A stretch of DNA of 32,549 nt from Halorubrum salsamenti (GTDB lineage Archaea; Halobacteriota; Halobacteria; Halobacteriales; Haloferacaceae): the NCBI RefSeq assembly GCF_007671685.1, contig NZ_VCNL01000011.1, forward strand, positions 1-32,549. Reading direction: 5' to 3'. Below, piece by piece: positions 22,391-31,387 of the stretch. Made by a program: the position numbers and the translations under genes. How positions within the stretch are numbered: the first letter of the stretch is position 1; each line of letters opens with the position of its first letter. The notes beneath the pieces were generated by a model. That model had not been told where the DNA came from, did no database searches, and saw only the letters and a program-made list of their open reading frames with translations.

Positions 22391-23626
22391 ATGACTACCC
22401 AACCGACCCCCCAGCATCAAGAACCCACTAATAGCGATCCACACCAGAAACATCAGTCAACGTGGGGTATCGTCGCCGGCGCGAGCCTCATCTCGACAGG
22501 GTTGGCAGCCTACGAGATTGTGCCCGCGAGCGTCTCCCCGCTTATTCGTGACTCGCTGGGTATCGGGCCAACAATCGCAGGCTTCCTCGTTGGAGTCATG
22601 TTCGGTACTGCAGTGATTGCAAGCCTTCCAGTTGGTGCGGTGCTTGACCGGACAGACTCTAGAAACGTGATGGCACTCGCCGTTCTCACACTACTTGTCG
22701 CCGGAACGTGGGGATGGATCGCTGGACGGCAAGGGAACTACCGATCAGTGATTGCGTCGCGAGCGCTTGGGGGGGTCGCCTACGTCGTCGTGTGGAACGC
22801 TGGCATCGATATCGTGAGTCGAGCAGCGACTAGCGGGAATCGAGCAACCGCTGTCGGCATTTTCACCGCAAGTGGCCCGATCGGATTCGCGCTCGGTCAA
22901 GGAACCGGGCCACTCATTGCGCATCGATTCGGGTGGCCTACAATCTTTATTGCGTTCACGGGGCTCACAGTCATGGGTCTCATCGTATTCTGGCCAGCAA
23001 GTCGAGGGATCGGGACGAGTCAGGGAGATGCCCCCTCGGTTCAGGAGTTTGGTGCAGTTCTTCGGAACCGGGAGGTCTGGTCTGTCGGATTGCTCGGGTT
23101 TCTCGGCTATTCGCTGTACTTGTTCGTGAATAGCTGGGGCGCGTCGTATCTCACGACCGAGCTTGGCCTGTCACTCGCTGTGAGTGGACTCCTGGTGGCA
23201 GTGTTCCCCGCAATCGGGGTCGTCTCTAGAATCAGTAGTGGCCTCCTGTCTGACCGCGTCTTCGGTGGTCGCCGCCAACCCATCGTTTTCGGGTCCTTCG
23301 CAGCTGCTGCTCCGCTCGTATTGGTGTTCACTCAGTTTCGGTCACTTCCATTACTCGTTGCGCTCCTGCTGCTCACCGGGTTCGCGGTTCAGCTTACGCT
23401 GGGGCTGTCTTTCACGTATGTCCGGGAAGTCGTCGATTCAAGAGTCGCTGCGACAGCCGTCGCGTTCCAGACGAGTGTCGGGTTAGCGGGGGCGTTCCTT
23501 GCCCCGATTGTAGGCGGCGTTGTTGTCGACCGAGCGGGGTTCGATACGGCATTTCTACTCGCTGGAGTCGTCGCTATCTGTGGAATCGTGGTTGCATGGC
23601 GAGCTCCAGAGCCAGGTTACTCGTAG
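22391..23626 (+). CDS. MFS transporter
   Basis: A 411-residue major facilitator with a polar 25-residue N-terminal tail and about 12 helices. MFS motif A appears as GAVLDRTDSRNVM after the second helix, and LLSDRVFGGRRQP is its repeat in the second half. The type is close to the anion/sugar-phosphate or nitrate/nitrite-like branch only in a general way; the substrate is not readable. It is divergent from the Bat-like regulator with a 260-nt shared region holding a palindrome and a direct repeat. Regulation by that neighbour is likely but inferred. Confidence 0.87.
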   Translation: MTTQPTPQHQEPTNSDPHQKHQSTWGIVAGASLISTGLAAYEIVPASVSPLIRDSLGIGPTIAGFLVGVMFGTAVIASLPVGAVLDRTDSRNVMALAVLTLLVAGTWGWIAGRQGNYRSVIASRALGGVAYVVVWNAGIDIVSRAATSGNRATAVGIFTASGPIGFALGQGTGPLIAHRFGWPTIFIAFTGLTVMGLIVFWPASRGIGTSQGDAPSVQEFGAVLRNREVWSVGLLGFLGYSLYLFVNSWGASYLTTELGLSLAVSGLLVAVFPAIGVVSRISSGLLSDRVFGGRRQPIVFGSFAAAAPLVLVFTQFRSLPLLVALLLLTGFAVQLTLGLSFTYVREVVDSRVAATAVAFQTSVGLAGAFLAPIVGGVVVDRAGFDTAFLLAGVVAICGIVVAWRAPEPGYS

Positions 23627-23811
23627 AAAGGGTTCAGCAACTGTCTTTCACGCTGTCAAGTCGTGGTACTCGGCGCTGAACAGCTGTTGGTGCTCTTCAA
23701 CTGGAAAGGATTCTGCGACAGTTCGGCTCTCGGTGATGAACGTCGGTACGTCGGTGGCGCCGTTTTGACGTGTAGGTTGAAACCCTCTGAAGTTGATAGT
23801 TTTTCATCCTC

Positions 23812-23851
23812 AATCGCTCAGTACAGGGGACTCATGAATCGCTCAGTACAG
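23812..23851. repeat. Direct repeat AATCGCTCAGTACAG, two copies
   Basis: The 15-bp sequence occurs at 23812-23826 and 23837-23851, 25 bp from start to start. It lies in the gene-free stretch after the MFS transporter and just before the GC-rich element. No function can be assigned. Confidence 0.6.
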
Positions 23852-23904
23852 ACGTAGCGACGAGCGATTGCGGAAGTGAGTATCGCAGATCGGTAGTAGC
23901 GATT

Positions 23905-24300
23905 CGGTATTTAAATAGTCGCTAGCGGCGCCGACGGTCGATTATAAATGGCAGGCGGTGCGGTGGCGCGCCTGCGAGCGGCCGGAGCGAAGCGGAGGCC
24001 GCGAGCCAGCCCGCGAGGGACGCCGCGAACGCCCGCAAGGGCGTGAGCGGCGAGGCTGGGGAGGCGTGAGGTGCTGTGCGGTGCTGTGCGGTGCTGTGCG
24101 GGGCGGGACTCAAAGGGGCAGTCGCGAGGCGGGCGCAGGCGACGTAAGCACCGCAACGAGGGAGCGGTAGCGACCGAGTGAGGAGCGCAGCGAGCGTGCG
24201 CCCGCCTCGCGACTGGGGATTTGAAGGCCCTCACCGCAGCAGCGTCGACCGCTTATAAACAGCCGACAGCAACACGGTGATCTGACTTATAAATCCCCAC
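23905..24300. repeat. GC-rich structured intergenic element
   Basis: This stretch runs from a TATTTAAATAG box through extremely GC-rich sequence to TTATAAACAG and TTATAAATCC boxes. It has no coding frame with haloarchaeal character. Inside are three perfect tandem copies of GTGCTGTGCG (24071-24100). There is also a 19-bp perfect inverted repeat, CAGTCGCGAGGCGGGCGCA (24119-24137) with its complement at 24197-24215, enclosing 59 nt. From memory, similar GC-rich intergenic blocks recur in Halorubrum genomes. TATA-like boxes at both sides suggest that it may be transcribed. Origin and role are unknown. The gene-free gap 23627-24501 holds this element, the direct repeat and the IS-end hairpin. Confidence 0.55.
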
Positions 24301-24363
24301 GCCATCACACTGAGCGACGTACTACACCTACTCCCGCACAAGATCAAGAAACACTATTCAGTA

Positions 24364-24475
24364 ACCGGCTATCTCAGACGAGAACATATCTGAAGAAAAG
24401 GATTTCAACAGAGCCACATATCCGGCTCTGTTGAACCCACATTCTTCAGAGATACGATAGGCTGAAACAGCCGGT
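24364..24475. repeat. Long imperfect hairpin made of two facing IS ends
   Basis: Two 52-bp arms (24364-24415 and 24424-24475) are imperfect inverted repeats separated by only 8 bp. The outer end is ACCGGCT, the inner end is CAACAGAGCC/GGCTCTGTTG, and TCTGAAGAA lies between. The left arm also matches 26-77. GGATTTCAACAGAGCC recurs alone at 24933-24948. The arrangement looks like two IS ends joined head to head, or a MITE-like element with nearly no interior. No transposase is included. Confidence 0.6.
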
Positions 24476-24501
24476 TGGTGAGAGCTGCGTGTGTTTCGTC
24501 G

Positions 24502-24819
24502 CTATCCGATGACGAAGAACCCGCTCCACACGAGGATAGAGGCGAGGATCGCGGCGATGAACACTACCGCCGTAATCACCTGCGAACCCCGACGGTTGTT
24601 TTGACGAGCGGCCACGATTGCCGGAATAGCAGTCACCACTACAGCAGGCACCACCGTATAAATCACTGTACTGGGAATGAATTGGTCGAGTCCGATGGTA
24701 TCGAAGACGATCAGTGAGACGAATTGTACGGGCAGTATCGCGGCGACCGACACGATACACAGGAGGGAGAAACCGACATCACGCAATCCCACATTGAGGG
24801 TCTTGGAGGACATCGCCAT
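24502..24819 (-). CDS. Small membrane protein
   Basis: A 105-residue protein with three or four hydrophobic segments: residues 15-38 (VGFSLLCIVSVAAILPVQF), 48-69 and 82-103, with a short polar loop AARQNNRRGS before the last. I do not recognise the family. A second in-frame ATG two codons later (24813) is an alternative start. It lies alone between the IS-end hairpin and a repeat-rich gap, so it may be cargo of a mobile region. Confidence 0.6.
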   Translation of the reverse strand: MAMSSKTLNVGLRDVGFSLLCIVSVAAILPVQFVSLIVFDTIGLDQFIPSTVIYTVVPAVVVTAIPAIVAARQNNRRGSQVITAVVFIAAILASILVWSGFFVIG

Positions 24820-24932
24820 ATGAATAATCCATAGTGCTCCGACAAATACTTACACCCGAGAAAATCGGTCGGCTTTAGGTAGGTTAACTCCCTGTGTTGA
24901 CCGCAACCGGGCCAGAATATATCATTTGTTGA

Positions 24933-24948
24933 GGATTTCAACAGAGCC
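24933..24948. repeat. Solo IS-end core GGATTTCAACAGAGCC
   Basis: This 16-bp sequence is identical to the inner end of the left hairpin arm at 24400-24415. It lies about 520 bp further on, preceded by a shorter ACCGGGCC-containing stretch. It is probably another remnant end of the same IS family. Confidence 0.5.
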
Positions 24949-25029
24949 ACTTCTTGTGGATCAAATTCCTCCATGCGGTCAAGCACCTAGCAGATCGGTA
25001 CGAGCTGCTGCTGCGCTGATGGGTGGTGT

Positions 25030-25162
25030 GTGCGTAAATGGAGCAACACCTATTCGACCTCCCATGATGGTGCTTCCTTGGCACGTAGGCCAATCAGAGC
25101 CACGCGTTCTGAAACGCTGTTGAATCATCGGCCTTTGACCACCCCAGTACCTATTTACGCAC
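25030..25162. mobile_element. MITE-like element with GTGCGTAAAT terminal repeats
   Basis: GTGCGTAAAT at 25030-25039 and its exact complement ATTTACGCAC at 25153-25162 bound a 133-bp segment without a coding frame. Size and ends fit a miniature inverted-repeat element. No clear target-site duplication is visible, so this remains tentative. The rest of the gap from 24820 to 25295 shows only the solo IS end and no gene. Confidence 0.4.
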
Positions 25163-25295
25163 TCTGAGGACTTAGCAGGCTTTCATCCTATCAGAGCCAG
25201 GAGTTCTTATTGCTTGAAGAACACGTGCTACGTGACGCTGAACGGCATTACCAGCCAGTATGTCGGGCGGCGGGGAAAGCGTACTGTTAATTCCC

Positions 25296-26288
25296 TCAAA
25301 TACCGAGATCGCGGAACGTCCAGTCATTCGAGAGATCGGCATCGAAGCCCATCTCTTCGACGAGGTCTCGGATACGCTGTTCGACTGTCTCGTCGAGTTC
25401 GAAGGCGTAATCCAACTCATCGTACCAGTCGTAGTACCGTGGCATCCCCGGCCAGTGGCTGTCTGTTTTCAGTCCGTAGACGCAGTCGAGCAGGTAGCGA
25501 CGATATGGCATATCGTCACGGGTGACGCGAGGGAGCGTCCCATTGATCGATTCGTCTCGTACCAGCTGTTCGAGCAGGTCGACGGCAGCGTACTGGTCAG
25601 CGTAGAAGGCGTGTTCGACTGTTGGGCTGACGGAGAAGATGTCCTCCGTCGTACGGGCGTGGAGCTGGTCGACGACTGAGTGGTTTGGATGTCCGATTCC
25701 CCACCCATAAGCATGGACTTCCTCGCGTGCGACATCGTCGCTTTCGGGAGCGTTGACCGCGACAGTGTTCAGATATTCGAGTGCCTTGACCGGAATCGCC
25801 TCGACACCATCGGTTATCCGCGTTCGAATAAGATATCGCCCGACAGCGTTTGCTATTGTGGGCGTGACGAGCGGAAATTCGGCCTTCTCAGTGGGCTCAT
25901 GCGCATCGATTACATCCGCAAGGAATGGCCAACCGTGTACTCTCGTTGCATCGTCGAGTTCGTTGCTGACGCGCTCGTAGTATGGCCAGAAGACGTCCCG
26001 AAACGTATCTCCACTGCTGTCTTCCTCGACTGCAGTCGAGAGTGCTGCTTCGAATTCGACGACTGCGTAGTGTAGGGCATCCACGTCACCGTCGGAGAAA
26101 CGATCAAGCAGGTTATCGAGTTCGGCAACCTCTTTGTTCCGTTTTTGGCTTGGAGATGAGTCAGATTTAGACCTCCCCGAATCGGTCGAGGCCGAGAACG
26201 TGTCCGATTGGACATCGCCACAGTCGTGAAGTCGGAGATGAGTGAGTGTCTCGAACGACTCCCCGCAATCGTCGCACTCGTGAGCCAT
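25296..26288 (-). CDS. Zinc-finger protein of unknown function
   Basis: A 330-residue protein that starts with a C2H2-like finger: C5 and C8, then F12, L18 and H21, with H17 or C23 as possible last ligand. An acidic, serine-rich linker follows (residues 28-50). A large alpha-helical domain fills the rest (residues 55-330), rich in Trp, Tyr and acidic residues, with no enzyme motif I can name. Short segments such as RYLLDCVYGLK and HAYGWGIGHPNH look structured. Haloarchaea carry many proteins with an N-terminal finger, and some bind nucleic acid. It is isolated between a MITE-like element and a transposase, so it may belong to a mobile region. Confidence 0.7.
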   Translation of the reverse strand: MAHECDDCGESFETLTHLRLHDCGDVQSDTFSASTDSGRSKSDSSPSQKRNKEVAELDNLLDRFSDGDVDALHYAVVEFEAALSTAVEEDSSGDTFRDVFWPYYERVSNELDDATRVHGWPFLADVIDAHEPTEKAEFPLVTPTIANAVGRYLIRTRITDGVEAIPVKALEYLNTVAVNAPESDDVAREEVHAYGWGIGHPNHSVVDQLHARTTEDIFSVSPTVEHAFYADQYAAVDLLEQLVRDESINGTLPRVTRDDMPYRRYLLDCVYGLKTDSHWPGMPRYYDWYDELDYAFELDETVEQRIRDLVEEMGFDADLSNDWTFRDLGI

Positions 26289-26387
26289 AGTCCGACTAGA
26301 GGCATGTGGAGGAAATGTGTTCCCCCTGGAACCGGATTGCGGAACTAATCTCTCTCCCCTAGCGAGTACCGACCTTCCCCAATCTCG

Positions 26388-28119
26388 ATGTCTCTTATCG
26401 AGATGGACGAGGACTTCTGCGTGTCCGAGTCAGTATCTCGTAGTGGCTTCGACTCCCGAGTCTCGTCGAACGATCTTTCGACGTATCGCTCAGCGATCGT
26501 ACGTTGAGTGGCCGGCGTATGATTCGACACCACTGTATGACCGAACGTCGCTCGCGGGACTGGAATCAGATGTTCGGACGATTTCGGAGACGTGGTTCTG
26601 CCACGAGTGCCACAACTCGGTCGAAAAGTTCGTCTGTTCGCTGCCGCTCGCTTACTTCAAATTCGAGACCCATGACCGCTATGCGGGATCGACGAGCTAC
26701 GAGATGGACACCCTCTTTCGAGTGTTCATGTTGAAAGAACTCCACGGATGGGACCACGAGACAGCACTCGTCGAATTCCTCGAGTGCCACCCTGAATTGC
26801 GTGAGCAACTCGGACTCGAGAGCGTTCCGAATCAGTCGACGCTCTGGCGTAGCTGGCACGAGCGCTTCACGGGTGAGTTACGCGAGACGGTTGAGACGGC
26901 TGCCCGGACGGCCCTGATCAATGCCCAAAACGCGGGTGTGAGCGTTCCGCGTGACCCGGACAGGACGCTCCCTCAGCGAGGAGACAGTACCGGAGACTCC
27001 GATCCGGACGAGCAGACCGTGCTGGAACAGGCGGGAACGATCACGGATCACGTCAGTCGCGTTGTCTTCCCGGCGTTCTCGATGGATCGCGGAGAGGGCT
27101 GTGAGATCCACGAGAATGCCTACTGGGACTTACAGACCTATCTCGGCCTCCGCGAGAACTTAGCTGCCAATGAGGGGGCTCGGAGCTTCATCTACGAGTC
27201 GACGCGTAGTCGGACACCTCTGGGGCACGCCCATCGTGATCAGATTCGTGACCTCTCGATAGCGGAGATTCGTGAGATGTACCGTCAGGCCGTGAAACGG
27301 CTATTGGATGAAGTCGCGGAGACAGAGCAGTTCTTCCGAGCCGGAATCGTGGCCATCGACATCACTGAAGCTGAGCCCTTCACCGGTGATAGAACAGGTC
27401 ACGAGGATGAGATCATCGGGACAAAAGAGAAGACCGACGAATACGCCTATCAGTGGGCGACCGTCCAGCTCGTCGGTAATGCGGTCCCGATTGTCTTAGA
27501 CGCAAGGCCGGTGCGGCGTGGCGAGAGTCGGCTGGAAATTGTCGAGGATCTACTTGACTCGGCTGAGGACCTCGTCCACGTCGACAGCGTGCTGATGGAC
27601 AGAGAATTCGACAGCCAACACGTCTTGGAGATGATTAGCCAACGCGGGCTCACGTACGTCGTCCCAAAGCGGATGCACACGAGCGAGAGAGCCCAGGCGA
27701 AACGACTCTTGAAGAGTGAGACAGATCGATACGTGAACGACCGTAAGCTCCACTTGGGCAAGAATGAGTGGCACCAGACGACGCTCGTGTACCGTCGAAA
27801 CGAGAATTCTGAGCACACTGACCACCGGCAGTATTCGGTGTTCATGTGCAACGGTAATGTGGGACTGCTGAGTGAGTACGGCTATCGCTGGGAGATCGAG
27901 AGCGGCTACCGGAGCATTAAGCGGTTCATGGCCGCGACAACCTCGAAGAACTTCGTACTGCGATTCTTCTACTTCGCGTTCGCCTGTCTGCTGTACTCAA
28001 TCTGGCGGGCCGTCGACCTCCTCGTGCAAGTCGAGTTGACGGGTGAGTACGAGCATTCCCCGATTGTGACTGCGGACAATACGCTCACACTGTTGAAGAA
28101 GGAAACTGGAGTCGGGTAA
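26388..28119 (+). pseudogene. DDE transposase with N-terminal frameshift
   Basis: The main frame encodes an IS4-like DDE transposase of roughly 530 residues. It has an N-terminal CHECHNSVEKF region and DDE-type acidic residues in VAIDITEAEPF, LMDREFDSQHV and WEIESGYRSIKRFMA, followed by a hydrophobic C-terminal helix typical of haloarchaeal family members. The likely N terminus (MSLIEMDEDFCVSESVSRSG) begins at 26388 in another frame that stops at 26507. Removing one T at about 26504 would join them as AIVREWPAYDSTPLYD. An upstream ATG at 26317 keeps the main frame open but gives an unhalophilic leader. I see no clear terminal repeats, so the element boundaries are unknown. It is probably inactive, or expressed from an internal start. 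Confidence 0.7.
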
Positions 28120-28178
28120 TCGCCGATATTGAGCCAGTGAGAACAGGAGTAACGAGCGGCAGCGCTGTTCTGATCTCT

Positions 28179-28448
28179 TCAAATACGCAGTTCTAGTTGG
28201 GATACTAACTGGAAGTGGTGTCCCGGCCCGAGTGTGAACCGTGTCAAGTTCGGTGGTTCGGCTGATATCGTGCATACCAGCGGTGCTATAGCCGCCGTAG
28301 TCTCAACTTCCACAACCTCGGAGGATAGATTTGATGCGTGCCTTCGAATCAGTTCGAAATGAACTGGAAATAAATCATAGTTGACCTCTTGTACCCCGTC
28401 AATATCGACGGCACCGACAGGGCGCTCCGACGACTCATACAACGGCAT
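28179..28448 (-). CDS. Hypothetical small protein, uncertain
   Basis: An 89-residue frame beginning MPLYESSERPVGAVDIDG, with mixed hydrophobic and acidic stretches and no recognisable motif. Composition is plausible for a halophile but not decisive. It may be a fragment of a larger gene cut by the nearby transposase. The rest of the gap from 28120 to 28781 shows no gene, RNA or clear repeat. Confidence 0.35.
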   Translation of the reverse strand: MPLYESSERPVGAVDIDGVQEVNYDLFPVHFELIRRHASNLSSEVVEVETTAAIAPLVCTISAEPPNLTRFTLGPGHHFQLVSQLELRI

Positions 28449-28781
28449 AGATGTGTCCGTAGACGTTGCCGCAGATTATGACTGATGGGTCACGGTCGGT
28501 TCTCCAACGACTTCAGAGGCTGTGGAGATCGATATCGACCATTGGAAACACGATTACCTTGCTCCATATGGCAGTTGACGCGGGATGGGCGAGATTCTTG
28601 TTTGAGTATTTGGGTTGGCGGTTGTAGCTCGATACTTGGACAACTCTGAGGGGATGGTTTGCGTGGGGTACTCTCATATCGATGTCGGCGAGTTAGGTGA
28701 TGGCGCTACCAAGGTACCCAAGGAGCCCAACAGTATATCGCGGTAACTCTCATTACGAGTGTGAGGGGTACACCGCCGCGT

Positions 28782-29435
28782 TCATACCCCTTCGACGGAG
28801 AATAGGGTGGCGTCTCTGAGAACAGCCTGCACGCGGCGGTGCCAAGCGTCAGCGAAGGCCTCCCGTTGCTGGTCGCTTGCCGATCCGTCGAGAATCCTCT
28901 GGAGGTTCCCGATTGCGGGTCCACCGCTAGGAACGTCGCTGACGTGGTAGGCCACTTCGACGGTCTCGTCCGTGTCGGTTCGCCGGAACCGGAACGTCGG
29001 GTCCGCCGTGTCCGGGTCGAACCCGTCGAAGCACAGGAGGTCGCGGCGGCCGCCATAGCCGCCGGCGAGCCCGCTGAATCCGTCATCGCCGGTCGCGCCA
29101 GTCACGTACGAGATGATACGGCTCATCACGCCGTACGCAGCATCCTCCTGCGGGCCGGCCGTCTGGACCTCGATTTCGCTCCGGACTGGATAGTCGTCGG
29201 GATACAGGGCGTCGAGCCCGAGCTGGACGATCCGGTAGGCGCCCGAGGCAGTCGGACAGGAGTGTCCTGCCTCTTTCACCGCGTCTCTATAAGCGATGAC
29301 GAACGGCTCGCCCGGTTCGAGGACGTCGAGGGCCTCCGCGACGGGGTCGCGGATTTCGATCGGCTCGACGTCGTAGTCGACCTGCCAATTGGTTCTCGTC
29401 TGGGTCGTGTCAGTCGCAGTCGAATTCGATGTCAT
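28782..29435 (-). CDS. FmdE-like protein
   Basis: A 217-residue protein with the FmdE-type block AGHSCPTASGAYRIVQLGL (H58 and C60, likely metal ligands), followed by DALYPDD and a glycine-rich GFSGLAGGYGG stretch. FmdE was named from the formylmethanofuran dehydrogenase operon. Relatives often have a zinc ribbon, but this one lacks the extra CxxC knuckles. It follows the P-type ATPase by 28 nt on the same strand, so it is probably the last gene of the metal operon. A role in metal handling or delivery is likely by context; the reaction is not known. Confidence 0.78.
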   Translation of the reverse strand: MTSNSTATDTTQTRTNWQVDYDVEPIEIRDPVAEALDVLEPGEPFVIAYRDAVKEAGHSCPTASGAYRIVQLGLDALYPDDYPVRSEIEVQTAGPQEDAAYGVMSRIISYVTGATGDDGFSGLAGGYGGRRDLLCFDGFDPDTADPTFRFRRTDTDETVEVAYHVSDVPSGGPAIGNLQRILDGSASDQQREAFADAWHRRVQAVLRDATLFSVEGV

Positions 29436-29463
29436 GAGTTGTGGTTGTGATCGTGTCTCGTGG

Positions 29464-31383
29464 TCAGTAGCGGAGCAGTCGCATCCCGTTGAGGATGACG
29501 AGGAGGACGCTGGCCTCGTGGACCAGCATTCCCGACGCGAGGGTGACGTAGCTGGTGAGCACGCCCGCGAGGAGGACGGTCACGGTCAGCACCGCGATCC
29601 CGACGTTCTCGAGGACGTTCCAGCGCGTCGCCTTGCTGAGTTTGACCGCGTACGGGATGCGTTCGAGGTCGTCGGCCATCAACGCCATGTCAGCCGTTTC
29701 GATAGCGGTGTCCGTTCCCGCAGCACCCATCGCGATGCCGACATCGGCAGTGGCCAGCGATGGCGCGTCGTTGATGCCGTCGCCGACCATCGCGACGACG
29801 TGGCCGTCGGCCTGGTAGCCCTCGATGACGGACTGCTTGTCCTCGGGGAGGAGTTCGGCACGGTACTCGTCGATACCGACCTCCTCGGCAACGGCAGCGG
29901 CCGTCCGATCGTTGTCGCCGGTGAGCATCACCGTCTCGATGCCAGCGTCTTGGAGCGCCGCGACGACCCCAGGAGCGGCCTCCCGGAGCTCGTCCCGCAT
30001 CGCAATCGCGCCGATGATGTCCCCGTCCCGAACGACGTGGACGACTGTCTCGCCGCGCCCCTCACGCTCGCGGACGTAGTCGGCGACCCGATCGGGGACA
30101 TCGACGTCGCGGTCGTCCAGCAGCGCGCGGTTGCCGACGACGACTTCCTGGCCATCGGCATGGGCGATGACGCCCTTGCCGGCGACCACGTCGAAGTCGT
30201 CGGGATCGGGGACCGACCTGCGCCCCACGTCCGTATCGTCCGCTTGGGCGACCGTCGCTCCACCGTCCGTCGCAGCCGTCTGGCGTTCGCGGGCCATGTC
30301 GACGATGGCGTCCGCGAGGTGGTGTTCGCTCTTCTTCTCGGCGGTCGCTGCGAGCGAGAGGACGTCGGCGGCGGCGACGCCGAACCCCTCGATGTCGGAG
30401 ACGGTGGTCTCGCCCTTCGTGAGCGTCCCCGTCTTGTCGAAGGCGACGAGATCGATCTTGCCGGCGCGTTCGAGGTGTTCGCCGCCCTTCATCAGCACGC
30501 CCGACCGGGCGGCGTTACCGATGGCCGAGACGATGCTGACCGGTGGCCCGATGACCAGCGCGCCCGGACAGCCGATGACCAGCAGCGTCAGCGACAGGAT
30601 CGCGTTCTGCGTGACCGCGTACGCGCCGATAGCCAGGGCAATGACGGCCGGCGTGTAGTACTTCGCGAACCGGTCGATGAGACTCTCCGTGGGCGACTGA
30701 GCCTCCTGGGCCTCCTCGACGCGACGGATGATCCGTTCGAGAGTCGTATCCGATCCCGCTCCCGTCGTCCGGATTTCTAGCGCGCCCTCCTGGTTGACCG
30801 TCCCGGCGTACACCTCGTCGCTGTCGGCCTTGTGGACGGGCGCGCTCTCGCCGGTGACCGGCGCCTGGTTGACTGCGCTCTCGCCGTCGACGACGGTTCC
30901 GTCGACCGGGATCTTCCCGCCCGGCTTTACGACGACGACTTCGCCCTCTTCGACATCGCGGGCGGAGACCTCTTGGAGTGTCCCGTCGCGACGGACGGTC
31001 GCCGTGTCGGGCGTCATCTCCAGTAGCTCCTGAAGTGCCGTCCGGGTCTTCCGCATCGTCCGGCCTTCGAGGTAGCTGCCAAGGCTGAACAGGAAGACGA
31101 CGGCGGCGGCTTCCCAGTACTCCCCGATGACGATAGCACCGATGGCGGCCAGCGTCACCAGCGTCTTGATGCCGAGCGTCCGGTTGGTGACCTCGTGGTA
31201 AGCGGTCTTGGCGATGTCGTAGCCACCCACGACCGTCGCGAGGACGAGGATGGCGGCGCTTGCCATCTCGAAACTCGTGAGGTAGCCGAGACTCCAGCCA
31301 CCGCCGTACAGCAGGCCGCTCGTCGCCGTGACGATGGCCTTCCGGTGGTTCCGGTAGTACTGCGTGATCGATTGTTTGTTCAT
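29464..31383 (-). CDS. P1B-type heavy-metal ATPase
   Basis: A 639-residue metal-exporting P-type ATPase with about eight membrane helices, TGES at 177, the phosphorylated aspartate D316 in DKTGT and a GDGINDAPS hinge. The membrane metal motif is CPG (C272-P273-G274) where most relatives have CPC, SPC or TPC. The usual HP dipeptide (SEHPLA) reads SEHHLA at 352-357. The last helix has HEASVLLVILNGMRLL, close to the zinc/cobalt-type subgroups (P1B-2/P1B-4) rather than copper pumps. There is no N-terminal HMA domain. That domain is instead a separate gene ending 4 nt upstream. Zn, Cd, Co or Fe export is likely; the exact metal is not certain. Confidence 0.9.
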   Translation of the reverse strand: MNKQSITQYYRNHRKAIVTATSGLLYGGGWSLGYLTSFEMASAAILVLATVVGGYDIAKTAYHEVTNRTLGIKTLVTLAAIGAIVIGEYWEAAAVVFLFSLGSYLEGRTMRKTRTALQELLEMTPDTATVRRDGTLQEVSARDVEEGEVVVVKPGGKIPVDGTVVDGESAVNQAPVTGESAPVHKADSDEVYAGTVNQEGALEIRTTGAGSDTTLERIIRRVEEAQEAQSPTESLIDRFAKYYTPAVIALAIGAYAVTQNAILSLTLLVIGCPGALVIGPPVSIVSAIGNAARSGVLMKGGEHLERAGKIDLVAFDKTGTLTKGETTVSDIEGFGVAAADVLSLAATAEKKSEHHLADAIVDMARERQTAATDGGATVAQADDTDVGRRSVPDPDDFDVVAGKGVIAHADGQEVVVGNRALLDDRDVDVPDRVADYVREREGRGETVVHVVRDGDIIGAIAMRDELREAAPGVVAALQDAGIETVMLTGDNDRTAAAVAEEVGIDEYRAELLPEDKQSVIEGYQADGHVVAMVGDGINDAPSLATADVGIAMGAAGTDTAIETADMALMADDLERIPYAVKLSKATRWNVLENVGIAVLTVTVLLAGVLTSYVTLASGMLVHEASVLLVILNGMRLLRY

Positions 31384-31387
31384 AGTG

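Noticed and set aside
24071..24100. Triple GTGCTGTGCG as a CRISPR array
   Set aside because: The 10-bp units are directly adjacent with no spacers, and there are no cas genes.
23911..24234. Frames inside the GC-rich element
   Set aside because: They encode Ala/Arg/Pro-rich strings driven by base composition, without acidic character or domains.
24711..24986. A 91-residue minus-strand frame beginning MLDRMEEFDP
   Set aside because: It overlaps the supported membrane-protein gene, crosses the solo IS end, and has a cysteine-rich tail without a motif.
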